Source: Sandarakinorhabdus limnophila DSM 17366 (lineage in GTDB: Bacteria > Pseudomonadota > Alphaproteobacteria > Sphingomonadales > Sphingomonadaceae). From it: 64,000 bases of DNA. How positions within the stretch are numbered: the stretch's first letter is position 1; every line of letters starts with the position of its first letter. The stretch is taken from contig NZ_ATVO01000004.1 of NCBI RefSeq assembly GCF_000420765.1, positions 214,001 through 278,000 of the forward strand. Reading direction: 5' to 3'. The position numbers and the translations under genes are program-made. Below are positions 1-8,501 of the stretch, in pieces. The notes below the pieces were generated by a model that made no database searches, was not told where the DNA came from, and worked only from the letters and a program-made list of their open reading frames with translations.

Positions 1-20
1 TCAGGAGGGGCCAGCGTCAC

Positions 21-1619
21 TCATTTCGCGAAGTAAAACTCGTAAGCCGGGTTGGTCAGGAATGGCTCCAGCCGGTCGGCCAGCACCAGCGTGCGGAACA
101 GATCGGCCGCTTCCTTGTATTTGCCGGCGGCGAAGAAATTGTCGCCCACCTGCGCCTTCCAGGCGGCCAACTGCTCCTCGGTGACACGGGTGATCAGCGC
201 GGCGTCGACCGCCTCGCAGCTATCGAGCGTGGCGCCGGCCTTGCGCCATTGCCACAATTGCGTGCGGCTGATTTCGGCGGTGGCAGCATCTTCCATCAGA
301 TTGTGCAGCGGCACCGCGCCCTGCCCGCGCAGCCAGGCCGCGACATAGCCGATGCCGACATTGATGTTGTTGGTGAGGCCGGCGAGCGTGCGCGGGCCCT
401 CAGGCGGCGTCACCAGATCAGCCATGGTGGCCTCGCCTTGCGGGATGACATTGAGCTGGTTCGGCGTCGGCATCAGCCGGTCGAACACCTCGCGCGCCAC
501 GCCGACCAGGCCGGGGTGGGCAACCCAGGTGCCATCGTGACCCAGCGTGGCTTCACGCTCCTTATCGGCGCGCACGGCAGCGAACGCCGCTTCATTGGCA
601 GCTTCATCGTCCTTCACCGGGATGAAGGCGCTCATGCCGCCCATCGCGTGGGCGCCGCGGCGGTGGCACACCCGCACCACGTGCGCGGCATAGGCGGCCA
701 TGAACGGCACCTTCATCGTTACAGCGGCGCGATCAGGCAGCAGCTTGGTTGCGTCGTTCTGGAAGGTCTTGATATAGCTGAAGATATAATCCCAGCGGCC
801 GCAGTTCAGCGCGGTGATGTGATCCTTGAGTTCATAGAGGATCTCCTCTGCCATGAACGCGCCCGGCAGGGTTTCGATCAGCACCGTGGCGCGGATGGTG
901 CCCAGCGGCAGATTCAGCATCGACTGGGCGGTGATGAAGACATTGTTCCACAGCCGCGCTTCCAGGCTGTGCTCCAGCTTGGGCAAGTAGAAATAGGGGC
1001 CGCTGCCCTTGGCCAGCAAGGCCTTGGCGTTGTGGAAGAAATAGAGGCTGAAATCGAAGATGGCGCCCGCCACGCGCTCGCCATCGACGATCATGTGCGC
1101 TTCATCCAGATGCCAGCCACGCGGACGGCAGATGAGGACGGCGGTCTTGTCGTTCAGCTTGTAGCTCTTGCCCTTGTCCTCAAGGCTGATCGTGCCGGCA
1201 GCGGCGTCGCGCAGATTGACCTGGCCTTGCACCATCACGTCCCACGTCGGTGCCGAGGCATCTTCCAGGCAGGCCATGAAACAGTGCGCGCCGCTGTTGA
1301 GGGCGTTGATCACCATCTTGCGGTCGCACGGCCCGGTGATCTCGACGCGGCGATCGGCCAGATCGGCCGGGGCAGGGCGCACCTGCCAGCTGCGATCATC
1401 ACGGATCGACGAATATTCGGGCGCAAAGCCGATGAAGCCTTCCTCGTTGATCCACGCCTGCCGCTGATCCCGCGCGCGCAGCAGGGCCAGCCGGGTCGGA
1501 TTGTACATGCGGTGCAGCTGGGCAACGAAGGCCAGCGCCTCTGGGGTGAGGATGGTCTCGTAACCGGGCTGCATGGCGCCCTTGATCTCGACACCCTGCA
1601 GGGCGGGATTGGTGGTCAT
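21..1619 (-). CDS. aceB: Malate synthase A
   Basis: Second enzyme of the glyoxylate shunt: condenses glyoxylate with acetyl-CoA to give malate in the cytosol. The 532-residue product has the usual length of the A-type enzyme and is collinear with that family throughout (for example the segment GPCDRKMVINALNSGA near residue 102). I chose the ATG at 1619, giving MTTNPALQGV, because the open frame upstream of it overlaps the regulator gene and is unlike the family. It lies 10 bp downstream of the ScfR-like regulator on the same strand, so the two are probably co-transcribed, and isocitrate lyase is divergent just beyond. The stop codon is read through the tail FYFAK. Confidence 0.95.
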   Translation of the reverse strand: MTTNPALQGVEIKGAMQPGYETILTPEALAFVAQLHRMYNPTRLALLRARDQRQAWINEEGFIGFAPEYSSIRDDRSWQVRPAPADLADRRVEITGPCDRKMVINALNSGAHCFMACLEDASAPTWDVMVQGQVNLRDAAAGTISLEDKGKSYKLNDKTAVLICRPRGWHLDEAHMIVDGERVAGAIFDFSLYFFHNAKALLAKGSGPYFYLPKLEHSLEARLWNNVFITAQSMLNLPLGTIRATVLIETLPGAFMAEEILYELKDHITALNCGRWDYIFSYIKTFQNDATKLLPDRAAVTMKVPFMAAYAAHVVRVCHRRGAHAMGGMSAFIPVKDDEAANEAAFAAVRADKEREATLGHDGTWVAHPGLVGVAREVFDRLMPTPNQLNVIPQGEATMADLVTPPEGPRTLAGLTNNINVGIGYVAAWLRGQGAVPLHNLMEDAATAEISRTQLWQWRKAGATLDSCEAVDAALITRVTEEQLAAWKAQVGDNFFAAGKYKEAADLFRTLVLADRLEPFLTNPAYEFYFAK

Positions 1620-1629
1620 GGCAGGCCTT

Positions 1630-3057
1630 TCATTCATCGGTAAAGCGGAAGGGTGTGAGCACGCGCTGGCGCTCGTCGAAGGCGAGATGGGCACCGGCCG
1701 GGGGCGCGCCGCGCTGGCGACAGGCGGCGCGGTGGCAGGCGGCGCAGCCAGGGCCGATCGGTGTGGCCGGGCCATTGAGTTCGACGCCGGCGTTCCACGA
1801 GAGTGAAGACGCATGGGCGACGTCGCAGCCGATGCCGATGGCAAAGCCCGGGCGCGGCACCCCCCAGGGCAGGGCGGCGGTGCGGATGGTGCGCGCCAGC
1901 GTGAGGAAGCGCTGGCCATCTTCCAGCTCGACCAGTTGGCGGCGGATTTCGCCGGGCCGATCAAAGGCGTGATAGACATGCCAGAGCGCGCAGCCGCCCG
2001 TCACCGGGAGCGGTGAGGCACCGGGAGCAAAGCGCTTGGAAACGGTGCCGGCGCGGTCGACCCGTAGGAAGAAGAAGGGCACGCCGCGCGCGCCAGGGCG
2101 ATGCAGGGTGGTGAGCCGATGCGCCACTTGTTCCAACCCGCGACCGAAACGCGCCTGCAGCAATTCAACGTCATAGTCGGTCGCCTCGCAGGCGGCGAGG
2201 AAGCGGGTATAGGGCATCAGCGTGGCGGCGGCGGCATATTTGGCCATGGCGACCGTGGCGGCGCGCACATCAAGTGGGTCCGCGATCCCGGCGCCAGCGA
2301 TGGTCGCTACAATCTCGGCCTTCAGTTCGATCAGCACCAGCTGCACGGCGGCGGCAAAGCCACGACTGGCGGCGTCCAGCGATTCCGACAATTGCAGCTG
2401 GCGCGAATGGAGATCAAGCCGGCGCAAATGGCCGGGCATCACCTCCAGCGGCAGGGCGCGCACGGTGATGGCGTGGCGGGCGCGCAATCGTTCCACCACG
2501 GCTGCATTGAGATCGGAGCCGGACAGGCGCAGATCGTCGGCCAGCTTCTCGGCGGCCTCATCAAGCGCGGGGAAATGATTGCCGGCCGCGTCGATCATCC
2601 GAGTGACGGTCGCGATCGGGCCGGGTGGTGGCGGCTCCGGCCCGGTTGCCGGCGTGGCTGCCGCCAGGCGCAGCAGCGCATGGGCGATGGCGGGCGCGCG
2701 GGCCGCCAGGTCGCGCAGCTCGCTGCGCGGCACGTCGATGCCGATCAGGCGGGGATCGGTGAACAGCTTTGACAAGTCGTCAACAAGCTCACCTTCGTCG
2801 TTCCCAGTCAGGCTGCGGATATCGAGATCATAATTCTGCGCCAGCTTGAGCAAGAAACTGGCCGACAGCGGGCGCTGGTCGCGCTCGATCAGGTTGAGAT
2901 AAGATATTGAAACGCCGAGATCATTGGCCATACGCGTCTGCGTGAGGCTGCGCTGGGTCCGCAGGCGGCGGACCCGTGCGCCGGCAAAGATCTTCCGCCC
3001 ATTGCCCAAGGTTTCGGGCAGTTCAACAGCGGCAGCAGAGGCAGGAATTTCTGTCAA
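1630..3057 (-). CDS. ScfR/RamB-like XRE-family regulator of short-chain acyl or glyoxylate metabolism
   Basis: An N-terminal helix-turn-helix (about residues 27-80, with LTQTRMANDLGVSISYLNLI) is followed by a long DUF2083/IrrE-like region. Near the C-terminus is a cysteine cluster, GCAACHRAACRQR, of the kind found in short-chain fatty acyl transcriptional regulators. Members of this family control acetate, propionate and glyoxylate genes, and here the gene sits between aceB and divergent aceA, so those are its likely targets. The start is uncertain. No ATG precedes the HTH; TTG at 3057 gives about 475 residues, matching the family, while TTG at 3165 would add a Cys-rich, unconserved leader. 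Neither candidate has a clear Shine-Dalgarno sequence. Confidence 0.85.
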   Translation of the reverse strand: MTEIPASAAAVELPETLGNGRKIFAGARVRRLRTQRSLTQTRMANDLGVSISYLNLIERDQRPLSASFLLKLAQNYDLDIRSLTGNDEGELVDDLSKLFTDPRLIGIDVPRSELRDLAARAPAIAHALLRLAAATPATGPEPPPPGPIATVTRMIDAAGNHFPALDEAAEKLADDLRLSGSDLNAAVVERLRARHAITVRALPLEVMPGHLRRLDLHSRQLQLSESLDAASRGFAAAVQLVLIELKAEIVATIAGAGIADPLDVRAATVAMAKYAAAATLMPYTRFLAACEATDYDVELLQARFGRGLEQVAHRLTTLHRPGARGVPFFFLRVDRAGTVSKRFAPGASPLPVTGGCALWHVYHAFDRPGEIRRQLVELEDGQRFLTLARTIRTAALPWGVPRPGFAIGIGCDVAHASSLSWNAGVELNGPATPIGPGCAACHRAACRQRGAPPAGAHLAFDERQRVLTPFRFTDE

Positions 3058-3221
3058 GATTTTTACAATTTCACAGTCAATAGGAGAGAAGTAGAGACAT
3101 TTACACACGATTCTTTGACTGAATCGGGTTGACCGGGCGTTAGCCCAAGCGCAGGGCGTTGACAAGTTTTACCGGCAGGGCCGCCCCAAACCCTGCCAAT
3201 TGCCCGTGCAAAGGAGTGGCC
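3058..3221. promoter_or_regulatory. Divergent control region between the regulator and aceA
   Basis: This is unusually AT-rich for the window. TTTACA occurs twice on the plus strand (3062-3067 and 3100-3105, 38 bp apart), and there are TTGAC-type hexamers at 3115, 3129 and 3159. The aceA side ends in a good ribosome site, AAAGGAG (3210-3216). I cannot assign -10 boxes with confidence. The repeats are plausible operator half-sites for the ScfR-like regulator, which is inference only. Confidence 0.45.
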
Positions 3222-4814
3222 ATGAGCTATCAATCGCAAGTCCAGGCCGCCGCGGCCGCCGTCAATGGCAAGTCCGGCTGGGAATCGATCAGCGCCGAAA
3301 GCGTTGCCCGCATGCGGCTGCAGAACCGTTTCCAGTCCGGCCTCGAAATCGCGCGTTACACCGCCGCGATCATGCGCCGCGATATGGCCGCCTATGATGC
3401 CGATCCCGCCAGCTACACCCAGTCGCTGGGCTGCTGGCACGGTTTCATCGGCCAACAGAAGCTGATCTCGATCAAGAAGCATTTCGGCACCACCGACAAG
3501 CGCTACCTCTATCTTTCGGGCTGGATGATCGCCGCCCTGCGCAGCGAATTCGGCCCGCTGCCCGACCAGTCGATGCACGAAAAGACCAGCGTGCCGGCGC
3601 TGATCGAGGAGCTCTACACCTTCCTGCGCCAGGCCGATGCCCGCGAACTGGGCGGCCTGTTCCGCGATCTCGATGCCGCGCGCGCCGCCGGGGACGCGGT
3701 CAAGGCCAAGGCCGTCGAAAACCAGATCGACAATTTCCAGACCCACGTGGTGCCGATCATCGCCGACATCGATGCCGGCTTCGGAAACGCAGAAGCCACC
3801 TATCTGCTGGCCAAGAAAATGATCGAGGCCGGCGCCTGCGCCCTGCAGATCGAGAACCAGGTTTCCGATGAAAAGCAGTGTGGCCACCAGGACGGCAAAG
3901 TGACCGTGCCGCACGAGGATTTCGTCGCCAAGATCCGCGCTATCCGTTACGCCTTCCTGGAACTGGGCGTGGAAGACGGCATCATCGTCGCCCGCACCGA
4001 CAGCCTGGGCGCGGGCCTTACCAAGCAGATCGCCTTCAGTCGTGAACCGGGCGACATCGGCGACCAGTACAACAGCTTCCTCGATTGCGAGGAGATCGAC
4101 GTGGGCCAGGTGGGCAACGGCGACGTGGTGATCAGCCGCAACGGTAAGCTGCTGCGGCCGAAGCGGCTGGCATCAAACCTGTTCCAGTTCCGCGTCGGTT
4201 CAGGCGAAGACCGCTGCGTGCTCGACTGCATCAACAGCCTGCAGAACGGTGCTGACCTGTTGTGGATCGAAACGGAAAAGCCGCACATCGGCCAGATCGC
4301 CGGAATGGTGAACCGCATCCGCGACGTTATCCCGACCGCCAAGCTGGTCTACAACAACAGCCCCAGCTTCAACTGGACGCTGAATTTCCGCCAGCAGGTC
4401 TATGATGCCTATGTTGCGGCCGGCAAGGACGTGAGCGCCTATGATCGCGCCCGGTTGATGAGCGTCGATTATGATGGCAGCGAACTGGCGCAGGAAGCCG
4501 ACGAGCGCATCCGCACCTTCCAGCGCGATGCCGCCGCCCAGGCCGGCATCTTCCACCACCTGATCACGCTGCCGACCTATCACACCGCCGCCCTGTCCAC
4601 CGACAATCTGGCGAAGGAATATTTCGGCGACGCCGGCATGCTGGGTTATGTGAAGAACGTGCAACGCGCCGAGATCCGGCAGGGCATCGCCTGCGTGAAG
4701 CACCAGAACATGTCGGGGTCCGACATTGGCGATGACCACAAGGAATATTTTGCTGGGGAGGCGGCGTTGAAGGCTGGTGGTGCGCACAACACCATGAACC
4801 AATTCGCGGCGTAG
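3222..4814 (+). CDS. aceA: Isocitrate lyase
   Basis: First enzyme of the glyoxylate shunt: splits isocitrate into glyoxylate and succinate. The product has 530 residues, matching the longer Pseudomonas-type ICL rather than the roughly 430-residue E. coli type. The catalytic loop reads KQCGHQDGKVTVPH, with the active cysteine in KxCGH, and is preceded by the Mg-binding segment IADIDAGFGN. ATG 3222 is chosen because AAAGGAG sits 5 bp upstream; the same frame is open back to 3159 but has no ribosome site there. The gene is divergent from the regulator-aceB pair and followed by a strong terminator. Confidence 0.97.
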   Translation: MSYQSQVQAAAAAVNGKSGWESISAESVARMRLQNRFQSGLEIARYTAAIMRRDMAAYDADPASYTQSLGCWHGFIGQQKLISIKKHFGTTDKRYLYLSGWMIAALRSEFGPLPDQSMHEKTSVPALIEELYTFLRQADARELGGLFRDLDAARAAGDAVKAKAVENQIDNFQTHVVPIIADIDAGFGNAEATYLLAKKMIEAGACALQIENQVSDEKQCGHQDGKVTVPHEDFVAKIRAIRYAFLELGVEDGIIVARTDSLGAGLTKQIAFSREPGDIGDQYNSFLDCEEIDVGQVGNGDVVISRNGKLLRPKRLASNLFQFRVGSGEDRCVLDCINSLQNGADLLWIETEKPHIGQIAGMVNRIRDVIPTAKLVYNNSPSFNWTLNFRQQVYDAYVAAGKDVSAYDRARLMSVDYDGSELAQEADERIRTFQRDAAAQAGIFHHLITLPTYHTAALSTDNLAKEYFGDAGMLGYVKNVQRAEIRQGIACVKHQNMSGSDIGDDHKEYFAGEAALKAGGAHNTMNQFAA

Positions 4815-4826
4815 CCGGGCCAGTGG

Positions 4827-4992
4827 CTATCGCGCAGCGATAGACACGGACTCCGGCAAGCCCGGACGGCGAGCGAAAAAGGCGGCCCCGACAGGCCGCC
4901 TTTTTTGACTCGTCCGACGGCGTGGCTTTGCCACGTACTTCTTTCTTCCTTCCTTGTTGACGAACTCAGCGGACTCGGCGGCTCCGCCGCCG
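4827..4992. repeat. Three perfect hairpins with 3-nt loops around the aceA terminator
   Basis: Three separate perfect inverted repeats share the form stem-GC-NNN-GC-stem. They are CTATCGC-GCA-GCGATAG (4827-4843), CGTGGC-TTT-GCCACG (4921-4935) and CGGCGGC-TCC-GCCGCCG (4976-4992). The canonical terminator lies between the first two. They fill the 185-bp gap between convergent aceA and the ATPase gene. They may be REP-like elements or extra bidirectional terminators. A similar small hairpin, GCCAGC-TTT-GCTGGC, occurs at 29548-29562. Confidence 0.55.
4876..4906 (+). terminator. Rho-independent terminator after aceA
   Basis: The stem GGCGGCC / GGCCGCC (4881-4887 and 4894-4900) is followed by six T residues, with an A run before it. 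It could also serve the ATPase gene coming from the other side. Confidence 0.85.
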
Positions 4993-4999
4993 GCCGCGC

Positions 5000-6592
5000 T
5001 TATCGCACGTTCGCCCGCCAGCGCGCGATCACGCGGTTCAGCATATCGCTGTCATCGCCGGTCTTCACCCACAGTTCGCTGAACACCGGGTCGTCGCTCA
5101 TTGGCCGCTTCGCCGCTTCCAGTTCATCCAGCCGCACGCGGATCGGCGCGGGCACGCCTTCGCCTGAAATGATGCATTCGCGGTTGCGCAGCGCCGGGAT
5201 GGCTTCCAGCAGGCTGCGGCCGCCTTCGGGCAGCGCCGCCTTCACGAAATCCTGGTCGCGTTCGTTGTTGAGCCGGAGCGAAATGATGGTGCCGCACTGC
5301 GACAGTGCACCTTCGGCCAGGTCGGACGGGCGCTGCGTGACAAGGCCCAGCGACACGCCATATTTGCGGCCTTCCTTGGCGATGCGTTCCAAAACGTCGC
5401 GCACCGGGCTGGTGCGGGAAATAGTGCGGTTGGGGATGTACCGATGGGCTTCCTCGCAGATCAGCACCACCGGCCGCTTGCGCTCCCCGCGGGACCAGAC
5501 GGCAAAATCGAAGACAATGCGGCTGAGCACCGAAACCACCGCCGAAACGATGCTGATCGGCACGCCTGACAGATCGATGACGGAGATCGGCCGGCCGTCC
5601 ACTGGCAGCCGCAACATGCGCGCCATGAATTCGGCCATACTGTCGTGGGCAAATTTGCGATCGAACATGAACTGCTGGCGCGGATCGCGCATCACCTGAT
5701 CCAGCTTGCCCCGGATCCGCATATAATTGGTGGCATTCTGATTTTCGGCCATCTTGCCCATTTCCGATTGCAGCGTGTCAACCAGAACCGAGAGAAGATA
5801 GGGGATCGGCGTATCGGTGGTCACGGCGGCCAACCCCTGCGCATAGACCGATTTGGCCCGCGCCATCTGCAGGCAACGCGCCAGGATATCGCGGTCCATG
5901 TCGCGGGCGGCGCCTTCGCTGGTCAACAGCACCTCGCAATGTTCTTCAAGGTTGAGCAACCAGTAGGGCAGTTCCAGATTGTCGACGTTGAACACCATGC
6001 CGGTATCCTCGAACGCCTTGGCATATTCGCCGTGCGGATCGATCATCACGACATGGCCTTCCGGGGCCTTTTCGATGATGCGGTGCAGGATCAGCGCGGT
6101 GCCGGTGGATTTGCCGGTGCCGGTGGAGCCGACGATCGCGAAATTCTTCGAAAGGAACGTATCGAAATAGATCGCGGCGCGCACGCTGGTGGTTGGATAG
6201 ACAACGCCGATCTGGATGTGCGGGCGATCTTCACCGGAAAAGACGCGGGCCGATTCTGCGCTGGTCATCGGATAGGCCAGGCTGCCGGCACGCGGATAGG
6301 TGCCCACCCCGCGGCTGAAGCCAGTAATGCTGCGATCACCAGTCATGCCGGCTTCGCCCACCAGATCAACCTCGGCGATGGCGACATTGTCTTGCCAGGT
6401 GATGCCGCGCAGCGTGGCAACCACCCAGCGCCCGCCCGATTCCACCTTGATCAGGCTGCCCAGCATGCCCGCCGACGCGATCACCACGTCGGGATTGTCC
6501 TTCAGGCTGCTGGTGGCGGCGATATCGACCGCCAGGCGAAGTTGGCCGGCCGTAACCCCCACCACTTCACCGATCACCGTTTCTTGCCCCAT
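5000..6592 (-). CDS. HerA/DUF87-type ATP-binding protein
   Basis: A 530-residue P-loop ATPase of the HerA-FtsK group. An N-terminal beta-barrel-like region (about 1-110, the HAS-barrel position) precedes Walker A IVGSTGTGKST (about 152-162) and Walker B VVLICEEAH. HerA proteins are hexameric DNA translocases; archaeal ones work with NurA nuclease in end resection, and bacterial ones act in DNA repair or, with SIR2 or other effectors, in phage defence. No nuclease or SIR2 partner lies nearby, so a housekeeping role is more likely. The start is ATG 6592. It is convergent with aceA and divergent from the SMP-30 gene. Confidence 0.85.
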   Translation of the reverse strand: MGQETVIGEVVGVTAGQLRLAVDIAATSSLKDNPDVVIASAGMLGSLIKVESGGRWVVATLRGITWQDNVAIAEVDLVGEAGMTGDRSITGFSRGVGTYPRAGSLAYPMTSAESARVFSGEDRPHIQIGVVYPTTSVRAAIYFDTFLSKNFAIVGSTGTGKSTGTALILHRIIEKAPEGHVVMIDPHGEYAKAFEDTGMVFNVDNLELPYWLLNLEEHCEVLLTSEGAARDMDRDILARCLQMARAKSVYAQGLAAVTTDTPIPYLLSVLVDTLQSEMGKMAENQNATNYMRIRGKLDQVMRDPRQQFMFDRKFAHDSMAEFMARMLRLPVDGRPISVIDLSGVPISIVSAVVSVLSRIVFDFAVWSRGERKRPVVLICEEAHRYIPNRTISRTSPVRDVLERIAKEGRKYGVSLGLVTQRPSDLAEGALSQCGTIISLRLNNERDQDFVKAALPEGGRSLLEAIPALRNRECIISGEGVPAPIRVRLDELEAAKRPMSDDPVFSELWVKTGDDSDMLNRVIARWRANVR

Positions 6593-6723
6593 CGCAGCAC
6601 ACTCCCTTGCTCAGACGATGGGCCGATTTGGGTTAAGATAGACTGAAGCCCTCTCCATTTGCGATGATTGCGCTTGTCTGCCAGCCGCGCCACCATGGCC
6701 GTATTGCCTTGGGGAGGATGCAC

Positions 6724-7650
6724 ATGACCGGTTTCTATCCACACGAGATCATCGCCGAAGGGCTCGGCTTTCCGGAAGGACCAGTGGCGATGGCCGATGG
6801 TTCGGTGCTGGTGGTGGAAATCCGCCCCGGCCGCATCACGCGCATCCACCCCGATGGCCGCAAGGAGACGGTGGCCACGCCCGGCGGCGGCCCCAACGGC
6901 ATGGCGATCGGCCCGGATGGCGCGCTGTATGTGTGCAACAACGGCGGCTTTGAATGGTATGAACAGGATGGCATTCTGCTGCCCGGCAATGCCGCCAGCG
7001 ATTACACCACCGGCCGCATCGAGCGGATCGACATCGCCACCGGCGCCGTGACCCGCCTGTATGACGGCTGCGACGGGCACAAATTGTCCGGCCCCAACGA
7101 TATCGTCTTCGATGCCCACGGCGGTTTCTACTTCACCGATCTGGGCAAGCATTTCGATCATTCCACTGATGCCGGCGGGCTGTTCTATGCCCTGCCCGAT
7201 GGTTCGAAGATCACCCGCCTCATCCACGGGCCCGATCTGAACGGGGTGGGACTCAGCCCCGATGGCAAGACGGTTTATGCCGCCTCCACCAGCCGGCGGG
7301 TGGTGCTGGGCTTCGACATCGTCTCCCCCGGCGTGCTGGCACCCGAACCGCTGCCCGCCGTGCCGGGCCGCTTCGTGACGACCTGGGCCAACAAGACCTA
7401 TCTCGATTCGCTCGCCATCGAAGCCAATGGCAACATCGCGCAGGCCACCCTGATCGAAAGCGCCGGCATCACCAGCATCGATCCGGTGACCGGCGGGCAG
7501 GAGTTTTTCCCTTTCCCCGATCTGCTCACCACCAACATCTGCTTTGGCGGGGCGGACATGATGGATGCCTGGGTCTGCCTGTCCACGACTGGCAAGCTCG
7601 CCAAGTGCCGTTGGCCGCGGCCGGGCCTCAAGCTGAACCATAACGCGTGA
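6724..7650 (+). CDS. SMP-30/gluconolactonase-like beta-propeller hydrolase
   Basis: A 308-residue SMP-30/LRE family protein that hydrolyses lactone rings or similar esters; the substrate is unknown. Metal-site residues typical of the family are visible: Glu in GFPEGPVAM, Asn in SGPNDIVFD and Asp in YLDSLAIEANGN. GGGGAGG (6711-6717) touches an ATG at 6718 directly but lies 6 bp before ATG 6724, so 6724 is the better start. It has no signal peptide. Its stop overlaps the GTG of the next gene by 4 bp, so the two are translationally coupled and probably work on one substrate. Confidence 0.85.
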   Translation: MTGFYPHEIIAEGLGFPEGPVAMADGSVLVVEIRPGRITRIHPDGRKETVATPGGGPNGMAIGPDGALYVCNNGGFEWYEQDGILLPGNAASDYTTGRIERIDIATGAVTRLYDGCDGHKLSGPNDIVFDAHGGFYFTDLGKHFDHSTDAGGLFYALPDGSKITRLIHGPDLNGVGLSPDGKTVYAASTSRRVVLGFDIVSPGVLAPEPLPAVPGRFVTTWANKTYLDSLAIEANGNIAQATLIESAGITSIDPVTGGQEFFPFPDLLTTNICFGGADMMDAWVCLSTTGKLAKCRWPRPGLKLNHNA

Positions 7651-8501
7651 TCCTCAAGGCCAACGGACTGGACTTCGCCTGCGATGTCGCCGGCGACGGC
7701 GATGATGTGGCGCTGTGCCTGCACGGCTTCCCGGAATCGCGCTTTTCGTGGCGTTACCAGTTGCCGTTCCTTGCAGCCCAAGGCTGGCGGGCGGTGGCGC
7801 CGGACTTGCGCGGTTATGGCCAGTCGAGCCGGCCCACCGGAAAGGCGGCGTATCACATCGATCATCTCGTCGATGATGTGGTGGGGATGTTCGACGCCCT
7901 GAAACCGCGCCGCAAATTGCTGGTGGCGCATGATTGGGGCGCGGTGATCGCCTGGGTGGTGGCGATGCGGCGGGCGGTTGATCTGGACGGCCTGATCGTC
8001 ATGAACGTGCCGCACCCCACCGTGTTCGGCGAACTGATCAGCCACTGTCGGCCGCAGCAATTGAAAAGCTGGTATGTCGCCTTCTTCCAGATTCCGTGGC
8101 TGCCGGAATTTCTGCTCCGCCAGAACCGCGCCGATGGCATTGCCAAGGCCTTCCTGAACATGGCGATCGATAAGGGCGCCTTCCCGCCGCACGTGCTTGA
8201 GGAATATCGCAAGAACGCCCTGATCCCCGGCGCGCTGACGGCGATGATCAACTATTACCGCGCCAATCTGAAGATCCTGGAAGAGACGAGCCTACCCATC
8301 GACGTGCCCACCCTGATGCTGTGGGGCGAGGAGGACACCGCGCTCGATATCAAGCTGACCGAAGGCTATGGCCCACACGTCAAGGATTTCACGCTGGTGC
8401 GCTTCCCGAACGTGTCGCACTGGGTGCAGCAGGAAGCGCCCGTGCCGGTGAACACGGCCATGCTGGAGTGGTTGCGGGCGAAGGGGTTGATCCTGCCCTA
8501 G
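7647..8501 (+). CDS. Alpha/beta hydrolase, epoxide-hydrolase type
   Basis: A 284-residue hydrolase. The oxyanion motif is HGFPES, the nucleophile Asp is in VAHDWGA, and the catalytic His is in NVSHWVQQ. Lid tyrosines (INYYRA) fit epoxide hydrolases, whose Tyr pair holds the epoxide oxygen; haloalkane or fluoroacetate dehalogenases share the fold and the HDWG nucleophile. Translation starts at GTG 7647 inside the GTGA overlap with the SMP-30 gene. The 3' end overlaps the polA stop by 4 bp in convergent orientation, leaving no room for an intergenic terminator. Confidence 0.85.
   Translation: MILKANGLDFACDVAGDGDDVALCLHGFPESRFSWRYQLPFLAAQGWRAVAPDLRGYGQSSRPTGKAAYHIDHLVDDVVGMFDALKPRRKLLVAHDWGAVIAWVVAMRRAVDLDGLIVMNVPHPTVFGELISHCRPQQLKSWYVAFFQIPWLPEFLLRQNRADGIAKAFLNMAIDKGAFPPHVLEEYRKNALIPGALTAMINYYRANLKILEETSLPIDVPTLMLWGEEDTALDIKLTEGYGPHVKDFTLVRFPNVSHWVQQEAPVPVNTAMLEWLRAKGLILP

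Noticed and set aside
1-20. A short frame starting at the ATGA overlap after malate synthase
   Set aside because: It stops after seven codons; a GTG at 19 could start a gene running off the window, but 19 bases are too few to judge.
249-1643. A 464-codon open frame opposite malate synthase
   Set aside because: Same antisense effect of GC-rich codon use; no ribosome site and no recognisable domain.
3058-3165. N-terminal extension of the ScfR-like regulator to TTG 3165
   Set aside because: It would add a Cys/Phe-rich stretch not expected in the family, and it covers the AT-rich control region.
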